Positions 1 through 5,331 of a stretch of 5,361 nucleotides of DNA are shown one piece after another. Made by a program: the position numbers and the translations under genes. Positions within the stretch are counted from its first letter, which is position 1. Each line of letters begins with the position of its first letter. This stretch comes from an uncultured Lachnospiraceae bacterium (GTDB lineage Bacteria > Bacillota > Clostridia > Lachnospirales > Lachnospiraceae). The stretch lies in assembly GCA_946537585.1 (NCBI GenBank), contig CAMNFX010000103.1:1-5361 (forward strand). Direction: 5' to 3'. Under the pieces are notes generated by a model, which saw nothing but the letters and a program-made list of their open reading frames with translations, ran no database searches and was not told the DNA's origin.

Positions 1-61
1 GGATGCCCATGGCTGTCCCCGGCCACTCTTCTCTCAGTTCGTCAGCGATTCTGATATTCAT
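1..61 (-). CDS. 5' end of a gene cut by the window edge; possible B3/4-domain protein
   Basis: Only about 20 codons are visible, so the product is uncertain. Two in-frame ATG codons lie 6 bases apart (67-65 and 61-59). GAGGA at 72-68 sits 6 bases before the second and AGGA at 78-75 sits 7 bases before the first. The longer Shine-Dalgarno match favours 61, but 67 is possible. The visible protein has an acidic, helical start followed by EEWPGTAMGI. A short N-terminal stretch leading into a 'PG..xG' turn resembles the beginning of stand-alone B3/4 (phenylalanyl-tRNA synthetase beta-type) domain proteins. That resemblance is from memory of the family and is weak on so few residues. The gene lies downstream of the protease gene on the same strand, behind a strong terminator and with its own candidate promoter, so it is probably a separate transcription unit. 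Confidence 0.55.
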   Translation of the reverse strand, partial: MNIRIADELREEWPGTAMGI

Positions 62-112
62 ATTCATTCCTCTTTCCTATGTATATTTCAGTTTTTATAG
101 ACTCTGTCTTCA

Positions 113-205
113 GGAAAAGAGCTGTCTGTAAAGAAGCTTCCCCGCAATTATTCCGAAAACAGAAAGCAGGCTTTCTTCGTCCATACGAAAAAGAGCCTCT
201 GTAAA
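113..205 (-). repeat. short imperfect direct repeat in the leader of the partial gene
   Basis: On the plus strand AAAAGAGC-C-TCTGTAAA (189-205) and AAAAGAGC-TG-TCTGTAAA (115-132) share two identical 8-base blocks with one or two bases between them. The copies are 74 bases apart and flank the weak hairpin. They lie between the strong terminator and the partial gene start. They could be repeated binding sites or alternative pairing partners in a leader RNA, or chance. Confidence 0.4.
168..198 (-). other. imperfect hairpin in the leader of the partial gene
   Basis: The arms at 168-180 (AGGCTTTCTTCGT on the plus strand) and 185-198 (ACGAAAAAGAGCCT) can pair around a CCAT loop with a bulge and a mismatch in the middle. 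On the minus strand it follows the strong terminator directly and is itself followed by a pyrimidine-rich stretch. It could be a backup terminator or part of a leader RNA structure. Nothing in the sequence decides between these. Confidence 0.3.
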
Positions 206-237
206 ATAAAGCCGGGGCAGGGAATCCCTGCCCCGGC
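201..237 (-). terminator. strong rho-independent terminator after the protease gene
   Basis: A perfect 12-bp G+C-rich stem (arms 211-222 and 226-237, GCCGGGGCAGGG with its complement) closes a 3-base loop. Read on the minus strand it is followed at once by TTTATTTTAC at 210-201. That is the classic shape of an intrinsic terminator for leftward transcription. It lies 65 bases past the stop codon of the C11 protease gene at 302. The plus-strand side lacks a comparable T run, so it should work mainly leftward. Because a candidate promoter ends only a few bases before the stem, it could also act as an attenuator for the gene that begins at 61. Confidence 0.88.
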
Positions 238-247
238 ATGCTGTTTC

Positions 248-276
248 ATTGTAGCTGACACGGCTTTTGCAGTCAA
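248..276 (-). promoter_or_regulatory. near-consensus sigma-A promoter between protease stop and terminator
   Basis: On the minus strand TTGACT (276-271) and TACAAT (253-248) are separated by exactly 17 bases. Each box matches the housekeeping consensus at five of six positions. The predicted start would be near 242, only about five bases before the 12-bp terminator stem begins at 237. The only leftward gene it could serve is the partial one at 61. That would give a leader of roughly 175-180 bases containing the terminator. This is a sequence match only, and chance occurrence in an AT-rich spacer cannot be excluded. Confidence 0.5.
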
Positions 277-301
277 TGCCTTTTGCTGTAAACCGTTTCT
301 C

Positions 302-3073
302 TTACCGCGGGATCAGCGGCGTCCAGTAGCTCTCGCCATAGATATCCGTCAGACGGTAAGCCGCATTGGTCTGATTGCCGATCACTGAATAGATGATTTC
401 CGGATCTCCGGAGACCGTCATGGTATCCATCTCGTAATTGTCCTTGAACTCTCCTTCATAGCTGTAGTAATCACAGATGAAGGTGATCCTGTCGCCGTCT
501 TCAAGCAGCGCGTTCTTCGCGACTGCCTCCGTGGTCTCCGCGTCATAGTGCGGACGGTACCCTGTGACGTGTCCGGTCGGATACGCGTTATCAAAGGTTA
601 CCAGGATATCACAGAACTCACCGTTGACAAGTGCCGGAATATAGCCGTGAGATGTATACTCGTCTCCTTCCGCGACCTCGTCCAGGAAGTAATACGCCAC
701 CACATGTCCGTCGAGGGTCATCCAGGTCTGATCATAGGTGCCGATCAGGTTGCCGTTGTTATCGAAGTTATAGATGTTGTCCGTACCCAGATCGATAAAG
801 CCCTCACCGTCGTCATAGAGTACGCTGAGCGCCGCATCCTGGATCACATTCCAGTCGGCATCATCGAGCGCCAGCACGGTCTGTCCGCGGCCGTTGTCCG
901 TCCAGTACAGATGGTTGGTGTCGAGGTGGTTTTCAAATACATATTCCGCCGCACGCCGTACGGAGTCCTCCTCGAGGAACTCGGTATTGGAATCGTCAAG
1001 ACCCGCGATACGTCCGTAGGAGCCGCCTCCTAAAAGGCTTCCAAGCAGTGCGGATACCAGTTCATCCTGCGTGGAGCTCTGATAGCTGCTGCCGGAACCG
1101 GATCCGAACAGGCTGGAGTAATCGGACAGGGAAATGCTGTCTGCGCCGGAAGAGGAGCTGCTGCTTCCGAGGCCGCCGAGGAGGCTTCCGAAACCGCTGC
1201 CATAGTCTGACGAGCCGCCCCCGAACAGGGAGGAAATGTCAATGTCTCCATAGCCCGAGGTGGAGCTTCCGCCGAACAGGGAGGAGTAGGGCGATGAATA
1301 ACCGCCGCCTGCCGCCTGTCCGCTGGCTGCCACATTGGCAAAGTCTGCGATGCAGCGTGTATAGGAATTGTCGATGCCGATGCTCTTATAGAGCTTTGTA
1401 ACGGTATCTACCGCCGACATCTTCCGGTACGGAAAGTACACCGAAAGACCGTGGGCATCGCCATAGCTCGGAGACGTACGGTTATACTTGACCGCAGACT
1501 GGATCGCCTCAGCCAGAGCCTTTGCCTCAGGCGTTCCCATCCGGAGTGCCATATCCACCATATCGACCTGGTCGATCCGGTTGGAGGCTGCGAATTCCTT
1601 TGCGCTTCTGCGCGCATCAGACACCTTCTTGTAGTTATTTTCTTTGATCAGCTCCGAGGTAGATCCGGAAAATGCTGCCAGAGCCTCCGGAATCGTCTCT
1701 CCGAGCTCCGCAAGGTCCGTCACCGAAAGCGTCACGGAATCACCCTGCCGGACCTGCTTGGAGGCGAGATAGAAATCATCCGCGATCATGCGTCCGATCT
1801 CGGTCGTCGGAGTGGAGGTGTTCTTGGACAGTGCCGTCAGCCAGTTCTTATAGTACCAGCCCGTACCCGGCTCCGTCTCCTCGGAGGCGATGAGGTAGTC
1901 CGCATCGTCGCTTAAGATCAGAGCGTTTTCCAGAGTTGCCATCAGGCAGGCGTCAAAGCCGATGAAGTCGAACTTGATGCCGGAATCGCTGACTGCCTTG
2001 TTGATGCCTGCCAGAGTCATGGAACGGGAAGTCGGATATTTCTCATCATAGCCGTAGCCGCTGATGGTTCCCGATCCGTGATCCCAGAAGATCAGCTCAT
2101 ACCGGTCAGCCGGATATTTCTTCGTGCCGTACCCGATGAACTCGGTGAGGGTCGCAGGATCTGTCATGGGCTTCTTGCCGAAGTCCTCCTCCAGACGGTT
2201 CAGACCCCCGCTGACGACCTCATAGATCTGGTTCACGGAGCTGCTTGTGAAGCTGTTCTGCCACTTCTTGCAGCCGCCGGTATATACGAGGACATGCAGG
2301 TTGTCACTGAAATCGGCAGAGGCCATTTCCTTGATATCGGAGGTGCCCATGCCGTACTTGGACTCAAGATCGGTGCCGCACATGTAGACCATGACAGTGA
2401 CCTTGTCCTTACCCTTGCCGCGGATCTTCGTGAACTTCTCTCTGGCTGTGCCGGAGGTAGTCTCGTTCAGAGTTCCGTTTGCGTTGTCCGTACCGCCCGA
2501 AGAGTAGGTATGGTTATTGTCAAAGGCATCCGCATAGGACTGGGACTGAGTATAGGAGTCATCCATGCTGTCACTGTCTGAGGACGCACTGCTTCCGACT
2601 GCCCCGCCGTACAGGCTCTGGATCAGGCTGTTTAAATCCATGCCGCCCGAAGAAGATGAGCTTCCGTAATCCTGGTATCCGCCAAGATCAAAGAGAGAGC
2701 CGCCTGAGGAGCCTCCCTGTGAAGGCGCCGTAGGAGCCGGTGCCGCTGTTGAAGGCACATAGGCATCCGTACCCTGTGATCCTCCGCCAAGCATGCCGGT
2801 CGCCCCGGAAAAGCAGCTTCTTAAAAGCATGAAAACGAGGACGATCACAATGACGCCCAGGCCGCCGCAGCCGAAGCCGCCGCTTCTTAACGGTCCGCCG
2901 GAGCCTCCCGAGGATCCTCCTCCGAAGCTTCCGCCCAGGCCGCCGGGTCTTCCGGAAAGGCCGCCGGTATTGCCGGCCGGTTTCCCGAGCCCGAGCCCGC
3001 TGCCCTTCTTATTCACACTGCCTGTGCCTGCTACTTTCCTCTCGTGGCCTCTCGGTCTGTTGTTCGTATCCAT
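302..3073 (-). CDS. membrane-anchored clostripain-like (C11 family) cysteine peptidase
   Basis: A 923-residue predicted extracellular protease. Residues 1-70 are Gly-rich with many Arg/Lys and no net hydrophobicity. Residues 72-84 (GLGVIVIVLVFMLL region, then RSCF) form one membrane segment, so positive-inside predicts N-in/C-out topology. Residues 89-209 are a Ser/Gly/Asp linker. The C11 domain begins near 222 (VTVMVYMCGTDLES at 225-238). Its catalytic His is H332 in FWDHGSG and its Cys is C376 in GFDACLMATLE. The late motif HGLSVYFPYR (541-550) is also present. A second Ser/Gly linker (583-687) leads to an aromatic-rich, probably beta-rich domain (690-923) that I cannot name. C11 enzymes typically cleave after Arg or Lys and often self-process; specificity here is inferred. 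The frame stays open to a TTG at 3121 with no ribosome binding site. The ATG at 3073 follows AAGGAG at 3083-3078 and is preferred. The gene ends in TAA before a strong terminator. Confidence 0.93.
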   Translation of the reverse strand: MDTNNRPRGHERKVAGTGSVNKKGSGLGLGKPAGNTGGLSGRPGGLGGSFGGGSSGGSGGPLRSGGFGCGGLGVIVIVLVFMLLRSCFSGATGMLGGGSQGTDAYVPSTAAPAPTAPSQGGSSGGSLFDLGGYQDYGSSSSSGGMDLNSLIQSLYGGAVGSSASSDSDSMDDSYTQSQSYADAFDNNHTYSSGGTDNANGTLNETTSGTAREKFTKIRGKGKDKVTVMVYMCGTDLESKYGMGTSDIKEMASADFSDNLHVLVYTGGCKKWQNSFTSSSVNQIYEVVSGGLNRLEEDFGKKPMTDPATLTEFIGYGTKKYPADRYELIFWDHGSGTISGYGYDEKYPTSRSMTLAGINKAVSDSGIKFDFIGFDACLMATLENALILSDDADYLIASEETEPGTGWYYKNWLTALSKNTSTPTTEIGRMIADDFYLASKQVRQGDSVTLSVTDLAELGETIPEALAAFSGSTSELIKENNYKKVSDARRSAKEFAASNRIDQVDMVDMALRMGTPEAKALAEAIQSAVKYNRTSPSYGDAHGLSVYFPYRKMSAVDTVTKLYKSIGIDNSYTRCIADFANVAASGQAAGGGYSSPYSSLFGGSSTSGYGDIDISSLFGGGSSDYGSGFGSLLGGLGSSSSSSGADSISLSDYSSLFGSGSGSSYQSSTQDELVSALLGSLLGGGSYGRIAGLDDSNTEFLEEDSVRRAAEYVFENHLDTNHLYWTDNGRGQTVLALDDADWNVIQDAALSVLYDDGEGFIDLGTDNIYNFDNNGNLIGTYDQTWMTLDGHVVAYYFLDEVAEGDEYTSHGYIPALVNGEFCDILVTFDNAYPTGHVTGYRPHYDAETTEAVAKNALLEDGDRITFICDYYSYEGEFKDNYEMDTMTVSGDPEIIYSVIGNQTNAAYRLTDIYGESYWTPLIPR
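1013..1327 (-). repeat. Ser/Gly low-complexity linker with repeated SSLFG motifs (protease residues 583-687)
   Basis: This part of the protease gene encodes about 105 residues made mostly of Ser, Gly, Tyr and Leu between the C11 core and the C-terminal domain. A short motif recurs: YSSLFGG (near 596-602), ISSLFGG (613-619) and YSSLFGS (652-658), with related SLLGG copies near 630 and 679. The spacing is irregular, so this is a degenerate protein-level repeat and not a DNA tandem array. The hydrophobic LF or LL core spaced along a flexible chain could give weak self-association or simply a protease-resistant spacer. Confidence 0.75.
2447..2809 (-). repeat. Ser/Gly/Asp low-complexity linker after the membrane segment (protease residues 89-209)
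   Basis: About 120 residues join the membrane segment to the C11 domain. The first part is Gly/Ser with a Pro/Ala-rich patch (STAAPAPTAPS, 108-118). The middle carries SLFDLGG and SLYGG, echoing the SSLFG motifs of the second linker. The end is acidic and Asn/Thr-rich (residues about 165-208). Composition and lack of hydrophobic patterning suggest an unfolded stalk that lifts the protease through the cell wall. That role is inferred. Confidence 0.7.
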
Positions 3074-3077
3074 GACT

Positions 3078-3083
3078 CTCCTT
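3078..3083 (-). promoter_or_regulatory. ribosome binding site that sets the protease start
   Basis: AAGGAG on the minus strand ends 4 bases before the ATG at 3073. The spacing is slightly short, but it is the only good Shine-Dalgarno match near any candidate start. The upstream TTG at 3121 has none. It therefore trims 16 codons from the longest possible frame. Confidence 0.75.
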
Positions 3084-3097
3084 ACATGCGAAAGTCC

Positions 3098-3154
3098 GGT
3101 CCGGCTGATGTTTCTCGCCAAAACCGGTACTTCCGGGGTGCAGCTGATGCTTCT
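3098..3154 (-). repeat. 18-bp imperfect direct repeat upstream of the protease gene
   Basis: Two copies lie in the spacer before the protease gene. On the minus strand they are AGAAGCATCAGCTGCACC (3154-3137) and AGAAACATCAGCCGGACC (3115-3098). They match at 15 of 18 positions and are 39 bases apart start to start. The nearer copy ends 25 bases upstream of the ATG. They could be tandem regulator sites or relics of a local duplication; function is unknown. Confidence 0.5.
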
Positions 3155-3212
3155 TTGTTGTCTGATAAAGCGAAGATAAATCCGTACTTACTGTTCACTC
3201 TGCGGCTGCCAT

Positions 3213-3230
3213 AAAAAGCGCTTCCGCTCT
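3213..3230 (-). terminator. weak intrinsic terminator after the CarD-family gene
   Basis: On the minus strand AGAGCG (3230-3225) can pair with CGCTTT (3220-3215) around a GAAG loop, giving six pairs including one G-U. The T run TTTTT spans 3217-3213, so it overlaps the stem base. It begins about 30 bases after the CarD stop codon at 3262. The stem is short, so termination may be only partial and some transcription could continue into the protease gene. Confidence 0.45.
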
Positions 3231-3261
3231 GTCTTAAAAACTCTGAGGTCTCCTGCCGGCA

Positions 3262-3777
3262 TCAGCCGGTCGCGGCTTTCATTTCGATCGACTCTGCGAT
3301 CAGTTCCCTGATGTCGTCCTTTTTGATCCCGAGAGCGTGGGCCAGTTCGGAGTTCAGCGCGTTCTCCGCCATCTTGAAATAGCGGTCGTCCACAGCCGTT
3401 ACCTTCTTGCCCTGGTTCTCCCGTTCAATGTTCCTTAAATAGAGGTTTTTGATGATTCCGACCAGATGGACAGGATCGTTCGAACGCATCGCGTTCTTAT
3501 ATTCCTGCTCACGACTCTTGTCGTTCTCGATCCATTTTACATCAATCACCGGTATGGAATCAATAAAATCCTTTGCCTCCTGCTCACCCATTGCTCTGCG
3601 CATGTTGGACTTTTCCGAAGCGACGGGCACGAACACCTTTGCCCGCGGATCATCCACCGGAATCAAAACATAGTACTCCTTTTCTTCCATGCCCTCGGCC
3701 AGGCGTCTTGTCACAATCTCGTCTACCTTACAAACACCGGTGTTCGCCTTCATAACATACTCGCCGATCTTGTACAT
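3262..3777 (-). CDS. CarD-family RNA polymerase-binding transcriptional regulator
   Basis: A 171-residue cytoplasmic protein. CarD/CdnL proteins bind the RNA polymerase beta subunit through an N-terminal RID/Tudor-like domain and touch promoter DNA near the -10 element through a helical C-terminal domain, changing open-complex stability. Here residues 1-60 form the first domain: MYKIGEYVM, then ANTGVCKVDEI, the beta strand EYYVLIPV and KVFVPV. Residues from about 65 to 171 are helical, with KWIENDKSREQEYKNAM (81-97) and VHLVGIIKNLYLRN (103-116), both typical of the family. W82 could correspond to the DNA-wedging Trp of mycobacterial CarD, but I cannot align it here. The length fits the family. 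The start at 3777 follows AGGAGG (3791-3786) by 8 bases and no better ATG is near. The gene stands alone, 213 bases after the deaminase and 188 before the protease. Its own start lies in a perfect inverted repeat, which hints at control of its translation or transcription. Confidence 0.92.
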   Translation of the reverse strand: MYKIGEYVMKANTGVCKVDEIVTRRLAEGMEEKEYYVLIPVDDPRAKVFVPVASEKSNMRRAMGEQEAKDFIDSIPVIDVKWIENDKSREQEYKNAMRSNDPVHLVGIIKNLYLRNIERENQGKKVTAVDDRYFKMAENALNSELAHALGIKKDDIRELIAESIEMKAATG

Positions 3778-3804
3778 AAAATTTACCTCCTATGGTAAAT
3801 TTTA
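3777..3804 (-). promoter_or_regulatory. perfect 11-bp inverted repeat enclosing the CarD ribosome binding site
   Basis: The arms 3777-3787 and 3794-3804 are exact complements (TAAAATTTACC on the plus strand) with a 6-base spacer. In the mRNA the loop is AUAGGA, so the AGGAGG Shine-Dalgarno at 3791-3786 starts in the loop and its last two G bases sit in the stem. The stem reaches the A of the start codon. It could be an RNA switch on translation or a palindromic operator. On the plus strand a run of seven T bases (3808-3814) follows, so a rightward terminator is another reading, though no rightward gene ends here. Confidence 0.6.
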
Positions 3805-3812
3805 ACATTTTT

Positions 3813-3842
3813 TTGACAATTCTTCTACAATTTCCTTATTAT
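3813..3842 (+). promoter_or_regulatory. candidate rightward promoter in the CarD upstream spacer
   Basis: TTGACA at 3813-3818 matches the -35 consensus exactly. TATTAT at 3837-3842, 18 bases later, matches the -10 at five of six. Any transcript would run rightward into the 3' end of the deaminase gene as antisense RNA. No convincing plus-strand gene follows, and AT-rich spacers produce such matches by chance. Confidence 0.3.
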
Positions 3843-3866
3843 AAAGGCGAGTCGGCTCTGCAGAAA
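3838..3866 (-). promoter_or_regulatory. candidate leftward promoter for the CarD-family gene
   Basis: On the minus strand a perfect TATAAT lies at 3843-3838, giving a start near 3831 and a leader of about 55 bases before the ATG at 3777. The -35 position (TTTCTG at 3866-3861, 17-base spacer) is a poor match. A second option is an extended -10 (TGTTAAAAT, 3807-3799), but its start would fall almost on the ribosome binding site. It is listed because the gene needs a promoter here and no clear terminator separates it from the deaminase. Confidence 0.3.
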
Positions 3867-3990
3867 AAAGACCTTGTTTTACGCGGATTTTTGGTGATTA
3901 TTCCTATTTGTTTTTCCTTGTTTTCGAGTGTAATGTTTTTGTACGAAAATGAGGGCTTACTGCATGTATATACAGAGGTGTAAACGGATT

Positions 3991-5331
3991 TTACAGCTCC
4001 GTAAGGATCCTCTGAAAGCTGGCGTTTGCGTCATAGATCACCCGTTCCTTATCGAGAGTCAGAAACTCCCCGTTCCGGTACACAACACGCCCGTCGATCA
4101 TGTTGAGAACGATATCGCTGCTCTGTGCGGCAAAGACGATATTGGCCACAGTATCAAAATCCGGCTGCAGATGCGGCTTGTCAAGGTCAAATACAAGGAG
4201 ATCGGCACGGCAGCTCTTCTCGATCCTTCCGCAGTCTCTTCTGCCCTGCACCCTTGCACCCTCTAAGGAGGCCATCCTCAGGATATCCGACGCGCTTACG
4301 GCATTGGCATCCTTAGTGACGCCGCGGCAGATCATGGCAGCCATATGGATCTCTTCCATCATGTTGAGATTATTGTTGCTTGAGGCGCCGTCCGTTCCGA
4401 TCGCGACCTTAAGCCCCTTCTTCAGGTAATCCCGGACAGGGGCAATACCGCTTCCCAGCTTCAGGTTGCTGGACGGGTTGTGAACAGCCGCCGCTCCGTG
4501 CGCCTTCATGATCTCCACGTCCTCATCACTTAAGTAAACACAGTGCGCCGCCTGCACAGGAACATCCAGGACCCCGCAGTCCGCCATGTAGCGGATGGGC
4601 GTTCTGCCCTCATGCCTTTCCATGCACTCCTGATGCTCGGTCTGTGTCTCGGAAATATGCACATGAATGCTTAAGCCTTCCTCCTTTGCGGCATTCGCGA
4701 TCTGGCGGACCAGACCTTCCGTGGAGGTATACTCGGCGTGAAGACCCATGTCAGCCCTGATCCTGCTGCCCTCTCCGCTTCCTTTGATCCCGCCGTAAAC
4801 GCCTGCGCGTTCATCCCGCGCAAGGCGCAGCGTGTCCTGATACCCCGGAAGCTTTGAAAGATCCTGCCCCAGGTCCAAGGAGGAAATGCCATGGCAGATA
4901 TTGGCCTTCATGCCGGCACGGTCCAAAGCCTCCGCCATCTCGTTGATCGAGAAATACATGTCGCTGATGGAAGCGCTTCCGGAGGCCATCAGCTCGAGGG
5001 CGCCGAGCAGGGTCCCGTTCTGAATATCCTGCGGCGTAAGCTTCGCCTCGAAGGGGAAGATCTTCTCAAACAGCCAGCGCTGCAGCGGAAGTCCCTCGCC
5101 ATAGCCTCTGAGCATGGTCATGGGCACATGGCAGTGAACGTTATAGAATCCGGGCACGAGTGCCTTATTCTTCCCGTCGTAGACCTCCTCGCCCTCGATC
5201 TCACCCGCTTCCGGGAGCGTGCGCGGATCCGCCTCACCGATGTAGGTGATGAAGGCTCCCTCCGTGCGCACATACTGATGCCTTACGGCCTTGAAATCCT
5301 TGTCGATGATGGTAATGTCTTTGAAGAGCAT
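3991..5331 (-). CDS. amidohydrolase of the MtaD/TrzN group, probable nucleoside-type deaminase
   Basis: A 446-residue cytoplasmic metalloenzyme of the amidohydrolase superfamily (COG0402-like). The group includes 5'-methylthioadenosine/S-adenosylhomocysteine deaminase, which hydrolyses the amino group of the adenine ring to release ammonia. Expected residues are all visible. They are metal ligands H66 and H68 (NVHCH), H225 (HVHISET) and D314 (GTDGASSNNN). The proton-relay pair is E228 and H263 (AAHC). Also present are the group motifs LRGYGEGLPLQRWL (74-87) and HNPSSNLKLGSGIAPV (284-299). The N-terminal strands (1-58) and C-terminal segment (372-420, ADLLVFDLD and IDGRVVYRNGE) form the usual small beta domain around the barrel. 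Length is normal and the frame is intact. The start at 5331 has GGAGG at 5343-5339, 7 bases upstream. The substrate is inferred: GLHAEYT (196-202) replaces the more usual GPHAPYT, so a related purine or pterin could be used. No hairpin terminator follows its stop at 3991. Confidence 0.9.
   Translation of the reverse strand: MLFKDITIIDKDFKAVRHQYVRTEGAFITYIGEADPRTLPEAGEIEGEEVYDGKNKALVPGFYNVHCHVPMTMLRGYGEGLPLQRWLFEKIFPFEAKLTPQDIQNGTLLGALELMASGSASISDMYFSINEMAEALDRAGMKANICHGISSLDLGQDLSKLPGYQDTLRLARDERAGVYGGIKGSGEGSRIRADMGLHAEYTSTEGLVRQIANAAKEEGLSIHVHISETQTEHQECMERHEGRTPIRYMADCGVLDVPVQAAHCVYLSDEDVEIMKAHGAAAVHNPSSNLKLGSGIAPVRDYLKKGLKVAIGTDGASSNNNLNMMEEIHMAAMICRGVTKDANAVSASDILRMASLEGARVQGRRDCGRIEKSCRADLLVFDLDKPHLQPDFDTVANIVFAAQSSDIVLNMIDGRVVYRNGEFLTLDKERVIYDANASFQRILTEL

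Noticed and set aside
42..239. 65-codon minus-strand frame across the first spacer
   Set aside because: It starts inside the terminator stem, has no ribosome binding site, and overlaps the better-supported partial gene in another frame. Its translation is the hairpin read as protein.
548..2733. Several plus-strand frames of 70-170 codons opposite the protease gene
   Set aside because: They are antisense to a strongly recognised C11 protease, lack ribosome binding sites and family resemblance, and arise from G+C-rich, low-complexity coding DNA.
3074..3121. 16-codon N-terminal extension of the protease from a TTG
   Set aside because: No ribosome binding site before the TTG, while the ATG at 3073 has AAGGAG. 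The extension contains one copy of a spacer repeat, as expected for non-coding leader.
2793..3179. 128-codon plus-strand frame rich in proline
   Set aside because: The proline-rich protein is the reverse reading of the Gly-rich tail of the protease. No plausible start signal.
3966..3975. TGTATATACA palindrome just after the deaminase stop
   Set aside because: Ten bases with no loop and no T run, so not a terminator; too short and AT-rich to call an operator.
3792..3983. 63-codon plus-strand frame with a hydrophobic stretch in the CarD-deaminase spacer
   Set aside because: Its ATG lies inside the inverted repeat with no Shine-Dalgarno and upstream of the only rightward promoter candidate. 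The hydrophobic look comes from T-rich DNA.
302..5331. A single operon or linked pathway joining deaminase, CarD-like regulator and protease
   Set aside because: The genes share a strand, but gaps of about 190-210 bp, a weak terminator and separate start signals argue for independent units, and their functions do not connect.
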